Translations under genes and position numbers: made by a program
Notes under the pieces: generated by a model
What the model was told of the DNA's origin: nothing
Seen by the model: the letters and a program-made list of their open reading frames with translations, nothing else
Databases searched by the model: none
Shown here: positions 15,740-25,448 of the stretch, one piece after another
How the letters are laid out: every line of letters starts with the position of its first letter
Numbering within the stretch: position 1 is the first letter of the stretch
Source: Desulfofustis sp964433645
GTDB lineage: Bacteria; Desulfobacterota; Desulfobulbia; Desulfobulbales; Desulfocapsaceae
Direction of reading: 5' to 3'
NCBI GenBank assembly: GCA_964433645.1
Contig: CAYSSK010000005.1
Span: 11,803-75,802 of the forward strand
DNA: 64,000 nucleotides

Positions 15740-18700
15740 GCGGAAAGCTCAGCACGAACGTGGAGCCGCCGCCGGCGGGTGATGAAAAATCGATATCGCC
15801 GCGGTGATTCTTCATGATGTTGTAAGCGATAGCCAGGCCGAGACCGGTTCCGTCCGTGTATGGTTTGGTCGAAAAAAAAGGCTCGAAGATATGTTCCCGG
15901 TGTTCGTCGGTGATTCCGCAGCCGCTGTCGGTCAGCGCCAGAACAACCCGTTGCCGGCGGACAAAGGTCTCCACCCGCAGGAGCTTTTCCGCGCTGAGCT
16001 TCATCGCGTCCATGGCGTTGGAGGTCAGGTTGACCAAGACCTGGCTGATCTGATCTTCGACTGCTCTGATTTCCGGCAGATCCTCGGCCAGCTTGGTCAC
16101 CAGCGTTATGCCGCCATCTTTCAGGTTTTTCCGTTGCAGATGCAAAACGTTTGTCAGCGTGTCATTGAGATTGAACAGGCTTTTTTTCCCCGATGACGGG
16201 CGGTGCAGTTCGTGCAGGTCGTTGATCAGTTGTTTCAAGCGATCGCACTCCTGCAGACCGATGTCGATCAGGTCACGATCCTGGCGGCCGAGTTCCGTTC
16301 TCTGAGACAAGTCGTCGAGCAGGTATTTGATGCCGATCAGCGGGTTGCCGAATTCGTGGGCAATGGATGCCGAGAGCCGACCGAGGGCGGCCAGTTTGCC
16401 GGCGTGCAGTAATTGTATCTGGGTTTCCTTTCGCTTGGCCACTTCGTGATGCAGGCTGCGGAGCGTTGTCTGCAATTCTTCATAGAGTTGGGCATTTTTG
16501 ATGGAAATGGCTGCCTGTCCGGCGATCAACTCAATGATATCGAGACGTTCCGGCGAAAACGCGGCGGTGGTCAGGTTGTTTTCCAGATAGAGGATGGCCA
16601 GCAAATCACCGTGGTGTTTGATCGGCACGCACAACAGTGATTTCGTGCTGGTGCCGCGGATGTACCGGTCGTCGGTGAACGGTCCGCTGATGCAGGCGTG
16701 GTCAAGCACGACGGTCTTGCCGGAGGAGGTAACGTGTTTGATCACCTCCAGAGGCAGGTGCTGCCGGTGGGCCATGAGCGGCGCGTCGACAACGGTTCCC
16801 TGCCGCTCGCCGCCCGCCGCTGTTCCTTTGACCAGCGGCGAGTCAGTTGGGTTCATGATCAGAAAGCCGACTTCCGCCCCGGCATTTTCCACGACGATCA
16901 TGATCAGTTTCCTGACGACCTCATCGAGCACACATTCGCTGCTGAACGCCTGCGATGCTTTGACAAAGCTGCCGAGATCAACAGGAAGTGCGCCGTTGCT
17001 GGCTGCCGGTGAAACCGATATGATGGCCTGCTCGCGGGGATCCGTGCGGCGTTCGACGAGCAGGTCGGCGGAACGGTTCAGCAGGTGATCGACCAGCGCC
17101 TCCGCACCCCATTGCCGGTAGTGATGCAAGGCCTCGGCAAGATAGGGGCGGGCCACCAAGGACCGGCCATCGGCACGGTAGAAGGCGGCGGCCAGTTCGT
17201 AACTCAGAGCGGTATCCTGTTGATAGCCGTTGTGGCTGGCAAGGGAAATGGCCAGTTCGTAGTGCTGTGCCGCCGCTTCGCGTTGATCCGTGAGGCGATG
17301 GTGTTCGGCGCGGAGCAGGTGATAGCGGTGTTGATAGTTCTCCGGTGCCGCCTCCCCCCAGCGGCGCAATTTTTTGATGTTTTTGTTGATCGCCGTCAAC
17401 CTGCTCCGTCGACCGGGGCGTAGCGGGTCCCGGCAGAGGGCCAGCAGGGTCAGGGTATGGGTGAAGAGAAAAACGGGAACGAGAAACGAGGACCGAACCT
17501 CATTGAGCAACGCCAGTGCTTTACGGCCGTGATCCTCGGCGCGTTCATAACTGCCGAACAGATAGGCAAGCAGTTGTTCGAGTTGATGGAAAAAAAAGAG
17601 CGTCGTCCGATCGTCGCCCTGCCGATGCAGCGGCGCCAGCCGGTTGCTGTCGTAATGCAGGCCGCAGAGTATCGACGGCTCGCTGTTGCGGCCGCGCAGG
17701 TTGGCGATGATCTGCTCGAGCATCATCTGCCGGTAGCGGATGCCGGAAGACGCCGTGTCGACGCACCGGCGGTAGGGTGTTGTTTCCTCGAGAACGGCGG
17801 TGAGATTTCGTCCGAGAAAGAACATCGTTGACAAACAACCAACGGCGCAGAGTGCGGCAGACTCCGGCTCGCTCCGGTTCACGCTCTGGCGACAGGAGTG
17901 CTGGAGAGCATCCAGACCGTGGCTCAGATGCTGGTGCCAATGTGTGATCTGGGTGCTGATCAGATAAACGGAAAAAGGGTGGACGGGGGTGCCGGACTGC
18001 TTTTGCAGGTTCAGGGCCAGTTGCCCGTAACGATAGCCGATGCGGTGCTGCCTGGTGCCGGACGCACAGAGCAGAGCGCCGAAGACGGGATAGCCGATGA
18101 TCGAGGTAACACGGTGATGGCCATGGGCACGGGATAATCGAATGGCCGTCAGGCTGATGATCGGCAGAAGCGACGGTTGGACCTGGCCGGCGGCCAGGGC
18201 GGTCTCGAGCAGCAATTCCATGATCGATGCCTGGTTCGGATCGGTCATCTGCGGCTTGGTCAACAGCGTTCGTTCCGATCTGCCGAACAGGGACAGTCGG
18301 GCGGAGAAACGGGCGGCCATGGCGGCATGTTTGCCGGGTGGATCCGTAAGGGTGATCCCCAGCTGAGCGAGAATGGCGCGGCCCGCCTGCAGGGCTTCAC
18401 GACAACGATCGGTCCGTCGACAGAGTTTCATCCTGGTTTTATAGACCCGTGTCGTGTCGATACCGGTTCGGGCCTGGGTGCAGACAATGGCAAAGAGACG
18501 CTCGCTTTCTTCGGTCAGATCCGAGCGGGCGGCCGCTTCAGCGGCTTCCGAGTAAATATCGAGGGCCAATGTATACCGAGAGGTCCACGCGGAGGCCGGT
18601 AATAGTTCCAGGGCGGTGGCGGTCAAGCGGCGGTAGAGAGAGGTGGTTCCCGATGCCTTGGCCCGGGTGGCGGCTTGAAGGTTCAGGGCGGCGAGTTCGA

Positions 18701-20921
18701 AACGTTGCTTCTCTGTTTCCAGAGTGTGAATTCCTTGGTTGAGATGTTCGACGATGTCGGTGAGGGGGTAGGAGTGACCGGCTGATTCGCACAAGGACTG
18801 CATCGTCGTGCCGATCCGGACTTGAATCGCGGTGCGTGTCGCAAACGGCAGCAGCGCGATGGCGGTATGCCGAATTTGATCATGGGCGAATCTGAAATCG
18901 TTGATTTTCTCTTCACTCCCGTCGTTTTCGCCGAGGTGCTTGAAAACCTGAGGCGCGGCTGGGATAATAAGGCCATTGTTGCGTGCTTTGGCCAGTTCGG
19001 CCAAGGTCTGCCGGGGTGATTGTCCGCAGACATGACTGAGCAGGGTGATATCGAATTGGTGGCCGATACAGGCGGCATATTGCAGGACGGTTCGTTGTCC
19101 GGCCGGAAAAGCCGCGATACGCCTGGTCAGGAGTTCTCCGACATTGGGCGTCACAGCGGTCGCCATGACGGTCTGCAGGTTACAGTCCCAGCGGCCGTTT
19201 TCCGTATTGAAGGCAAGTGCTCCCGATTCGTGCAGTTGGGCCAGAAATTGTTTGAGGAAAAAGGGGTTTCCCCCGGTTTTTTGGCGACAGCAGCGCGCCA
19301 GGCCGAGCATATCCGGCAGTGGTTGATAGAGGGTTTCGCCGAGCAGCGAAGCGATCTCGTCGTCGGTCAGGGGCAACAGCTCCAGGTGAACCGGCGATGA
19401 GTCGGACCCCGCCGCTGCGTCTGCGTCGGTGGCGTTCGAGAGAACGGCTAAACCATCACGGTCCGCCGAACTGCAGATGAGAAGCCCCTGTCTGTACCGA
19501 TCAGCGAGAAAAGAGGTGATGACAGAGAGCGTCTCCGGGTCGACGAGATGGAGATCGTCCACAATGATGACCAGTGTTTTGAAATGATCGTCGATTGCGT
19601 CAATCAGTGTTTGGGCGATCGAAAGACAGGGGTCCGTTAAAATCAGGGTCTCGGATGGTGCCGGCACCGTGCCGAACAGCTCTCTGAGCTCGGGCAGCAG
19701 GTCGGCGGCCTGCTCTGTCCGTCCGTTGCATGCCCGCAGAAACAGATCCTGCCAGAGGGCTCGCTGTTCGCTGTCGAGTGAGAGAAGATGCCGGATAAGG
19801 CGTCTGCAGGCGGTGATTATCGGAGCGCCCGGCGTATCCCCCCGCCCGTGATCGGCCGTTGCCGAAAGCACAATGGCGCCACGGTCCTCCAGGGCCTTTT
19901 GGGTTTCCCGGAGCAGCGATGTCTTGCCGCTTCCGGAGGGTCCGGTGATCAGATAGGCGCGCGGCGCCTCGGAACCGATCGTGTCGTAAGCGCTGAGCAG
20001 GGCCGATAACTCGCGATTTCTACCGAAGTGTCGGTCGGGGATGGCAAAGATCGGTGAAATGTCATTGCCGCCGACGCCAAAATCGATAATCGAACGGCTC
20101 TCGCGCAGCTCGATCAGACAACGCATCAAATCCGGAATCAGGCCGCTGCAACTCTGATACCGATCGTCCGCCGATTTTTCAATCAACTTGAGAACGATGT
20201 TCGACAGAGCGTTGGGAATCGCCGGATTGAAATCCTGCGGTGGCGGCGGCGTCTTGGCAAGGTGGCCGTGTATCTGGGCTATCAGGTCGGTACCGGTGAA
20301 CGGGCGGCTGCCGGTCAGCAATTCGTAGAGTACGACACCGAGGGAATAGAAATCGGAGCGATAATCGAGCTCCTTGTTGATCCGGCCTGTTTGTTCCGGA
20401 GAAATATAGGCGAGGGCTCCCCGGGGAGCCGGCTCGGTCGAATAGAACGGATATTCTTTGTTTCTGGTGGAGGCGATACTGAAATCGACGAGTTTGATGC
20501 GGCCGGTAATGGACCGAAAGAGGATATGGGCCGGACAGAGATTCTTGTAGATGATGTTGTGCCGGTGGATGTCGCGCAGCGCGTCGGCAAGCTGAATGGC
20601 AATGTCGAGCAAGCGGAGAAAATCCACCGGGCCTTCGCGGTTAAAGGCGGACAGGGGCCGGCCGTCGAAGTCCTCCTCGATGAGAACCGGGAGGCGCTCG
20701 TGTTGATCGAGGCCGATAACGGCAATGATTTTGTTGTGTCGAAACCGGTTCAGAATCGTAAATTCATGCTTGATGGTATGTGCCGGCGCTGCTGCGGAAG
20801 CGATACCGGCAGGAACTTTGAGGATGACCCGCTGGCCGGTATCGTCATTACTCCCACGATAAATCGACGAGCGTGCCGATTTACTGATGCGCTCACTGAT
20901 GGAGTAGCCGCAGATGTTCAA
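15663..20921 (-). CDS. Multidomain signalling protein: kinase-like domain, AAA ATPase, GAF, histidine kinase
   Basis: 1752 residues. Residues 6-270 form a Ser/Thr kinase fold (Lys35 in VILKV and Glu53 present) but the catalytic loop reads YKNLCPAHI, lacking the HRD aspartate, and DFG is DFS, so it is probably a pseudokinase. Residues 300-600 are an AAA-type NTPase with GPSGSGKTSLLRE and LVIIVDDLHLVD. A long helical-repeat region follows, then a GAF domain near 1290-1430, then HisKA with SIAHEFGNPLIGIKYLL, VLVNLTSNAMDAM and GTGLGLAIAYNIM. This is the architecture of soluble trifunctional multi-kinases. No receiver domain is attached and no regulator is adjacent. Confidence 0.9.
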   Translation of the reverse strand: MNICGYSISERISKSARSSIYRGSNDDTGQRVILKVPAGIASAAAPAHTIKHEFTILNRFRHNKIIAVIGLDQHERLPVLIEEDFDGRPLSAFNREGPVDFLRLLDIAIQLADALRDIHRHNIIYKNLCPAHILFRSITGRIKLVDFSIASTRNKEYPFYSTEPAPRGALAYISPEQTGRINKELDYRSDFYSLGVVLYELLTGSRPFTGTDLIAQIHGHLAKTPPPPQDFNPAIPNALSNIVLKLIEKSADDRYQSCSGLIPDLMRCLIELRESRSIIDFGVGGNDISPIFAIPDRHFGRNRELSALLSAYDTIGSEAPRAYLITGPSGSGKTSLLRETQKALEDRGAIVLSATADHGRGDTPGAPIITACRRLIRHLLSLDSEQRALWQDLFLRACNGRTEQAADLLPELRELFGTVPAPSETLILTDPCLSIAQTLIDAIDDHFKTLVIIVDDLHLVDPETLSVITSFLADRYRQGLLICSSADRDGLAVLSNATDADAAAGSDSSPVHLELLPLTDDEIASLLGETLYQPLPDMLGLARCCRQKTGGNPFFLKQFLAQLHESGALAFNTENGRWDCNLQTVMATAVTPNVGELLTRRIAAFPAGQRTVLQYAACIGHQFDITLLSHVCGQSPRQTLAELAKARNNGLIIPAAPQVFKHLGENDGSEEKINDFRFAHDQIRHTAIALLPFATRTAIQVRIGTTMQSLCESAGHSYPLTDIVEHLNQGIHTLETEKQRFELAALNLQAATRAKASGTTSLYRRLTATALELLPASAWTSRYTLALDIYSEAAEAAARSDLTEESERLFAIVCTQARTGIDTTRVYKTRMKLCRRTDRCREALQAGRAILAQLGITLTDPPGKHAAMAARFSARLSLFGRSERTLLTKPQMTDPNQASIMELLLETALAAGQVQPSLLPIISLTAIRLSRAHGHHRVTSIIGYPVFGALLCASGTRQHRIGYRYGQLALNLQKQSGTPVHPFSVYLISTQITHWHQHLSHGLDALQHSCRQSVNRSEPESAALCAVGCLSTMFFLGRNLTAVLEETTPYRRCVDTASSGIRYRQMMLEQIIANLRGRNSEPSILCGLHYDSNRLAPLHRQGDDRTTLFFFHQLEQLLAYLFGSYERAEDHGRKALALLNEVRSSFLVPVFLFTHTLTLLALCRDPLRPGRRSRLTAINKNIKKLRRWGEAAPENYQHRYHLLRAEHHRLTDQREAAAQHYELAISLASHNGYQQDTALSYELAAAFYRADGRSLVARPYLAEALHHYRQWGAEALVDHLLNRSADLLVERRTDPREQAIISVSPAASNGALPVDLGSFVKASQAFSSECVLDEVVRKLIMIVVENAGAEVGFLIMNPTDSPLVKGTAAGGERQGTVVDAPLMAHRQHLPLEVIKHVTSSGKTVVLDHACISGPFTDDRYIRGTSTKSLLCVPIKHHGDLLAILYLENNLTTAAFSPERLDIIELIAGQAAISIKNAQLYEELQTTLRSLHHEVAKRKETQIQLLHAGKLAALGRLSASIAHEFGNPLIGIKYLLDDLSQRTELGRQDRDLIDIGLQECDRLKQLINDLHELHRPSSGKKSLFNLNDTLTNVLHLQRKNLKDGGITLVTKLAEDLPEIRAVEDQISQVLVNLTSNAMDAMKLSAEKLLRVETFVRRQRVVLALTDSGCGITDEHREHIFEPFFSTKPYTDGTGLGLAIAYNIMKNHRGDIDFSSPAGGGSTFVLSFPLNDDPDNRHQPDHRRPDQAPATLLP

Positions 20922-20991
20922 CGTCTGTGGTCCCGTTGTTTCAGCACCATCCGGTCTTCGCTTCGCCGGCCGCGGGTGGCACCGAGGGTGT

Positions 20992-22059
20992 TCATGAAAG
21001 CAGCGGCACGAGCCATTCGGCCAAACGGCGATTGCCCGTTTCCTGGGGGGTGTTTCTCGACCGTGCGAACAGATCCGGCAGATCCGTCAGCCAACTGCCG
21101 CTGAAAAACCGGTGATCATCGAGAATCGTTCCACCGAGTCGCGTGGCGGCGTACTCGGCCAGAACCGGCGATTCGGCAAAAGCGGTGCGGGTGACACAGC
21201 ACAGCGGCGTTGTTGTCTGGGCGCATTCGGCGATGGTGGAGTAGCCGCACTTGCAGACCAGCAGATCGGCGCCATTGATCAGGTCAGGGTGGTGCAGCGG
21301 GGTCTGCGGCGACAGAAAACGGACATGGTTGTCGGATGATCCGCCGGAGGGCTGGCCGGCAATGACAAAAAAGGTATCGGTGTGGTCCTGCAATCGTGAC
21401 AGGAAGGGTGGGGCGCAGGGAATTCCCCCCATGCTGACCAGCACGGTCCGCCGGCCGTTGCCGCCGAGCAGTTCAGCGGCTTGATGCCGGCTGAGCCGGC
21501 AGGGGCGGGCCAGCGGCGGGCAGGTCAGGTCGGCAGCGAGCGGTCGGCAGACCGGTTCGGCCTGTACCCGCCAGTCGGCCTGGGCATAGTATTCGGTCAA
21601 TCGGTCGATGATCGGTCTGAACGCGGCGACGCGCTCGGCCAGCGGCTGGTAGATCCAGTCCCAGGTGAAGTTTTCCAGCAATAGAGACGGGATGCCGGCC
21701 CGTTTGCCAACGGCGATACCCAGTGGACTGATGTCGCAGATAATCAGGGAGCTGCGCCGGCAGCTGGCGGCACAGCGCTCAATGCTTTCGTTTGCCAGGG
21801 GAAAAAATGCTTCCAACCGGCTCAGCGTCTGATCGATATCAACGGAAAAGGCGGAGTTTTGAACAAGTCCGATATCGGTAACGATCCGATGGTAGGTGAT
21901 TGGCAAGGGGCAGGATTGAAACAGGCTTTCCGGAACCGTTGAGAAGATTCGCACCTGCAGATCGGGAAGCAGCTCGCTGAGCGCTTCGAGAACGCTGATG
22001 GTCCGGGTTGCATGGCCGAAACCATGCGGTGAGATGAAGCAGGAAAGTTCCCTGGTCAT
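20992..22059 (-). CDS. Glycosyltransferase, MurG/GT28-like
   Basis: 355 residues from ATG 22059, chosen because GGAG lies 5 bases upstream; a longer frame reaches 22110. The start ELSCFISPHGFGHATRTISVLEAL is the glycine-rich N-terminal motif of GT-B glycosyltransferases such as MurG and of the N-terminal domain of L-arabinokinase-like proteins. The second half has VLVSMGGIP, a loop LINGADLLVCKCGYSTIAEC of the type that binds nucleotide sugar, and TPLCCV. Donor and acceptor are unknown. It lies upstream (in the minus direction) of the multi-kinase by 70 bases and downstream of nikR. Confidence 0.78.
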   Translation of the reverse strand: MTRELSCFISPHGFGHATRTISVLEALSELLPDLQVRIFSTVPESLFQSCPLPITYHRIVTDIGLVQNSAFSVDIDQTLSRLEAFFPLANESIERCAASCRRSSLIICDISPLGIAVGKRAGIPSLLLENFTWDWIYQPLAERVAAFRPIIDRLTEYYAQADWRVQAEPVCRPLAADLTCPPLARPCRLSRHQAAELLGGNGRRTVLVSMGGIPCAPPFLSRLQDHTDTFFVIAGQPSGGSSDNHVRFLSPQTPLHHPDLINGADLLVCKCGYSTIAECAQTTTPLCCVTRTAFAESPVLAEYAATRLGGTILDDHRFFSGSWLTDLPDLFARSRNTPQETGNRRLAEWLVPLLS

Positions 22060-22140
22060 GATCGCTCCGGATCCTGAAAGAAAGACGGCGCCGACCGGTA
22101 TTGCCGGCATGAGCCGGCGATCGCCGCGCAGACGATAGTT

Positions 22141-22551
22141 TCAGCGCAGGTCTTTTCCGGTGGTGCTCATCGCCAGATTGCAGTTGCGTACGCCGCGCAG
22201 GGAGCGGATGCGATCGGCAAGTTCGTTGACCGCCCCGGCTTTGCCCTTGATGATGATGACTTCGAGACAATTATCATGATCCATGTGCACATGGGTGGCC
22301 GAGACGATTTGGTGGTGATAGTCGTGCTGGATCTCGGTAACCTTTTCCTGCAATTGATGCTGATGGTGATCGTAGACCATGGTGATCACCCCGACCACAT
22401 CCTTGTCCGCCTGCCACTCCTTGGCCACGAAAGATGAGCGGATCAGGTCCCGGATCGCCTCAGAACGGTTGACGTATTTCTGCTGCCGGATATAGTCGTC
22501 GAAATCGTCGAGCAGTTTTTCGTCGAGGGAGATGGTAAAACGTTTCAACAT
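22141..22551 (-). CDS. nikR: Nickel-responsive transcriptional regulator NikR
   Basis: 136 residues: a ribbon-helix-helix N terminus (KRFTISLDEKLLDDFDDYI, RSEAIRDLIR) and an ACT-like C-terminal domain with the nickel ligands in YHHQIVSATHVHMDHDNCLEV (His, two His of HVH, Cys). Length and motifs are canonical. It represses nickel uptake or nickel enzyme genes when nickel is bound; no nik transporter is in the window. Nickel hydrogenases and CO dehydrogenase are common in such anaerobes, but that is background. Confidence 0.95.
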   Translation of the reverse strand: MLKRFTISLDEKLLDDFDDYIRQQKYVNRSEAIRDLIRSSFVAKEWQADKDVVGVITMVYDHHQHQLQEKVTEIQHDYHHQIVSATHVHMDHDNCLEVIIIKGKAGAVNELADRIRSLRGVRNCNLAMSTTGKDLR

Positions 22552-22624
22552 GGCACCACCTGGGGTTTTTCGCTACGTTAGCGCGTCGTTGCCGGCGCGT
22601 CAACTCTTTTGCTGACGGACGGGG

Positions 22625-23389
22625 ATGGAGGACGTGGTGGACAACGAATCGGAAGCGGGCGCGAACCGGCACCCGCCGCAGATAATCGGGACCATCAGGT
22701 CCTGCTATCGAGAGAAATTCGGTATCCCGAGACAGGCGGGCCTGACTCCGTCCGCCCTGGCCGAGCTCGAGCTGGCCGGGCCGTTTGCCCGGCGGGAAAT
22801 GGTGCGGGGGCTGGAGCAGTTCAGCCACCTCTGGCTGGTGTTTCTCTTTCACGAGGCGCAGAGCGAGGGGTGGCAGCCGACGGTTCGCCCGCCGCGGCTG
22901 GGGGGCCGCCAACGGCTTGGGGTGTTCGCCACCAGAAGCCCCCATCGACCGAACCATATCGGCCTGTCCGCGGTCAGCTTGCTCGGGGTTGAGACCGGTG
23001 GCGGCGGCGTGACGCTCACGCTCGGTGGGGTCGATCTGCTCGACGGAACACCGGTCCTGGACGTCAAGCCATATCTGCCCTATAGCGACCGTATTGAAGA
23101 GGCAACGAGCGGTTGGGCGGCCGCTGATCGCCCAGAGATCCCGGTGATCTTTACGCCGGCCGCGGCCTCTTTTGGTGCGGCTTACCGACAGCGGACCGGA
23201 CGATCGCTGCTGGGGCTGATCGAGGAAGTGCTGCGTCAGGACCCGCGACCGGCCAGTCAACGGGGGCGCCGGACCAGATTTGCGATGACGTTGTGGGATG
23301 TCAATATTTGCTGGCAGGTGACCCAAACCTGTTTTCTGGTGGATTGCTGCGAATTGCTCGATGAGCGGGAAGATCGGCTTTCAGGGTGA
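22625..23389 (+). CDS. trmO: tRNA (N6-threonylcarbamoyladenosine37-N6)-methyltransferase TrmO-like
   Basis: 254 residues. The TsaA/TrmO core is clear: IIGTIRSCYREKFGIPRQ, REMVRGLEQFSHLWLVFLFH, GVFATRSPHRPNHIGLSAV and LLDGTPVLDVKPYLPY. TrmO adds a methyl group to t6A37 of some tRNAs using SAM. Translation may begin at ATG 22625 or at GTG 22637, which has GGAGG 5 bases before it. The 3' end overlaps the lptC end by 9 bases on the other strand. Confidence 0.9.
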   Translation: MEDVVDNESEAGANRHPPQIIGTIRSCYREKFGIPRQAGLTPSALAELELAGPFARREMVRGLEQFSHLWLVFLFHEAQSEGWQPTVRPPRLGGRQRLGVFATRSPHRPNHIGLSAVSLLGVETGGGGVTLTLGGVDLLDGTPVLDVKPYLPYSDRIEEATSGWAAADRPEIPVIFTPAAASFGAAYRQRTGRSLLGLIEEVLRQDPRPASQRGRRTRFAMTLWDVNICWQVTQTCFLVDCCELLDEREDRLSG

Positions 23390-23962
23390 TTCCAGGCCGG
23401 CGATGGTGCAGTAGACCCGGCCGCCGATCAGATAGTGCCGGGTGAGGATCTCGTAGTCGAGACTGCTGCCGACGATCTCCGCCTGTTCGCCGACCAGCCG
23501 TGTCCGGCCGGGTGACTTGATGGTCCGGTCGTGATCGAAGTAGTAGAGTTCTTCCGAATAGAGCTGCTGATTGTCGGCAACCTGGTCGATCCGGACATCG
23601 TCGTGCAATGTCAGCTGCCGGCTCAGATCGTTGTAGACGCCGGTCCTGGCGACGATATTGATGCGATTACCCTGCTCGTCGAACAGGTCGGCATCGACAT
23701 CCGTGAGGATGAATTCGTGCGGCACGTCGCTGGTCTGGGCTTCCGCCGCCCGGATCTCGGCGGTCTTGACACCGGCCTGATTCTGCAGGATGACCACCTG
23801 TTCCATGGTGAAGTTGTGGGTGCTCTCGTCCCGTGTGGCAAAATCGGTGTCAAACCCGCCGCGCGGTTCGAGAAAGTCGGCCAGCGGCAGACGCCAGAGC
23901 GGGAACGTGATGATCAGGCCGAGCGGGATCAGCCAGATCAGGTTGCGACGGGTGAGCTTCAT
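23381..23962 (-). CDS. lptC: LPS export ABC transporter periplasmic protein LptC
   Basis: 193 residues with one N-terminal membrane anchor (LIWLIPLGLIITFPLW) and a periplasmic beta-jellyroll region (MEQVVILQNQAGVKTAEIRAAEAQ, RINIVARTGVYNDLSRQLTLHDDVRI). LptC bridges the LptB2FG transporter to LptA. Translation is coupled to kdsC by a 4-base overlap (23959-23962), which ties Kdo synthesis to LPS export. lptA and lptB are expected further downstream but the next gene is convergent trmO, so they are elsewhere. Confidence 0.85.
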   Translation of the reverse strand: MKLTRRNLIWLIPLGLIITFPLWRLPLADFLEPRGGFDTDFATRDESTHNFTMEQVVILQNQAGVKTAEIRAAEAQTSDVPHEFILTDVDADLFDEQGNRINIVARTGVYNDLSRQLTLHDDVRIDQVADNQQLYSEELYYFDHDRTIKSPGRTRLVGEQAEIVGSSLDYEILTRHYLIGGRVYCTIAGLESP

Positions 23963-24600
23963 GTCAGATAGCTCTGCAGCAGGGACTGGTGCAGACCTTT
24001 GGCGAAGATGAGCAGATCGCAGACTTCCCGAACGGCACCGTGACCACCGCTGTGCGACGCGACGTAATGACAGACGTCCTGCACCTCGGGCACGGCGTTG
24101 GCCGGGCAGGCGGCGAGACCGACCCAGGTCAGTACGGCCAGATCGATCCAGTCGTCGCCCATGTAACAGACTTCGGCCGGTTTTCGTCCGGATTGAGCCA
24201 GGATTTCCCTGAAGGCCGCAGACTTGTGCTCCACGCCTTGATAGATGTGGCCCAGAGTCAGCTCTTCGGCCCGCCGCTGGACGATTTTCGATCGCCTGGC
24301 GCTGATCAGGCCGGTTTCAATACCGGCCCGCTGCAGCACCTTCAGGCCGAGACCGTCCTGGGTATTGAACGCCTTGGCCTCCGTGCCGGTTTCGCTGTAA
24401 ATCAGGGAGCCGTCCGTCAGCACCCCGTCGACATCGAGCAGCAGCAGGGTGATGGCCGCCGCCCGGCCACGCAGTACGTCGTCGACAATCCTTTGCCGGC
24501 CGCGGGACCGTTGCTCGGCCCGTTGCCGGTAACCGGCCAAAACCTCACAATCGGAAGGGTAGAGAGGATCGCCGGGTGGTGGACAGGGGTCGCTGGTCAT
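23959..24600 (-). CDS. kdsC: 3-deoxy-D-manno-octulosonate 8-phosphate phosphatase (KdsC)
   Basis: 213 residues from ATG 24600 (ATG 24612, overlapping kdsA by 7 bases, is also possible). HAD phosphatase of the C0 type: LLLLDVDGVLTDGSLIYSETG is the catalytic loop, then GLISARRSKIVQRRAEEL and CYMGDDWIDLAVL. It removes phosphate from Kdo-8-phosphate. About 25 residues longer at the N terminus than E. coli KdsC. It follows kdsA directly and overlaps lptC. Confidence 0.93.
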   Translation of the reverse strand: MTSDPCPPPGDPLYPSDCEVLAGYRQRAEQRSRGRQRIVDDVLRGRAAAITLLLLDVDGVLTDGSLIYSETGTEAKAFNTQDGLGLKVLQRAGIETGLISARRSKIVQRRAEELTLGHIYQGVEHKSAAFREILAQSGRKPAEVCYMGDDWIDLAVLTWVGLAACPANAVPEVQDVCHYVASHSGGHGAVREVCDLLIFAKGLHQSLLQSYLT

Positions 24601-24605
24601 CGGGA

Positions 24606-25448
24606 TTACCATTCCAGGCAGGAACGGATGCGGATGATTTGCTGAAGAACGGCTTCGACCTGGTCGAGGGCAAGAGAGTTTGGTCCGTCGCAGAGGGCCC
24701 GGTCCGGATCGGGGTGGACCTCCATGAACAGGCCGTCGACACCGGCCGCGACCGCCGCCCGGGCCAGCGGCGCGATGAACTCCCGCTGGCCGCCCGATGA
24801 GCCGCCGGCCCCGCCGGGCAGCTGCACCGAGTGGGTGGCGTCGTAAATAACCGGGCAACCGAGGCTGCGCATCACCGAAAAAGAGCGCATGTCAACGACC
24901 AGGTTGTTGTAGCCGAAACAGGAGCCGCGTTCGACCAGCATCACGTGGCTGCCGTTGACACTCTCGATCTTCTCGACGGCATGGGCCATATCCCAGGGAG
25001 AGAGGAATTGGCCTTTTTTCAGGTTGATCGGCTTGCCGGTTGCGGCGGCGGCCTGGAGCAGGTCGGTCTGGCGGCAGAGAAAGGCGGGGATCTGGATCAG
25101 ATCGAGGACCGCAGCGGCGTCTGGCACCTGCGACGATTCGTGCACATCGGAGACGACGGGGACCTTCATCTCCTCGCGAATGCGGGCCATGACGGTCAGG
25201 CCATCGGCCAGGCCCGGGCCGCGAAACGAGTCGAGCGAGGTGCGATTGGCCTTGTCGAAAGACGCCTTGAACACGTAGGTCAGGCCGAGACGGTCGCACA
25301 TTTCCTGCATGGTTCCGGCAACCCGCCGGGCCAGCTCGGCCGATTCGAGAACACAGGGACCGGCGATGAGCAGCAGCGGCCGGCCCGGTCCGACCAGCAG
25401 ATCGGGACCCTCTGGTCGGCCAATGGCAACGGCGGCGGTTGGTCTCAT
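24606..25448 (-). CDS. kdsA: 3-deoxy-8-phosphooctulonate synthase (KdsA)
   Basis: 280 residues from ATG 25448, which overlaps the pyrG stop by 4 bases (ATGA); the frame extends to 25547 but the upstream part lies inside pyrG. Motifs include LIAGPCVLESAELARRVA, FKASFDKANRTSLDSFRGPG, VSDVHESSQV, VMLVERGSCFGYNNLVVDMRS and MEVHPDPDRALCDGPNSL. The Asn in FDKANR indicates a metal-independent-type enzyme. It condenses arabinose-5-phosphate with PEP. Confidence 0.96.
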   Translation of the reverse strand: MRPTAAVAIGRPEGPDLLVGPGRPLLLIAGPCVLESAELARRVAGTMQEMCDRLGLTYVFKASFDKANRTSLDSFRGPGLADGLTVMARIREEMKVPVVSDVHESSQVPDAAAVLDLIQIPAFLCRQTDLLQAAAATGKPINLKKGQFLSPWDMAHAVEKIESVNGSHVMLVERGSCFGYNNLVVDMRSFSVMRSLGCPVIYDATHSVQLPGGAGGSSGGQREFIAPLARAAVAAGVDGLFMEVHPDPDRALCDGPNSLALDQVEAVLQQIIRIRSCLEW

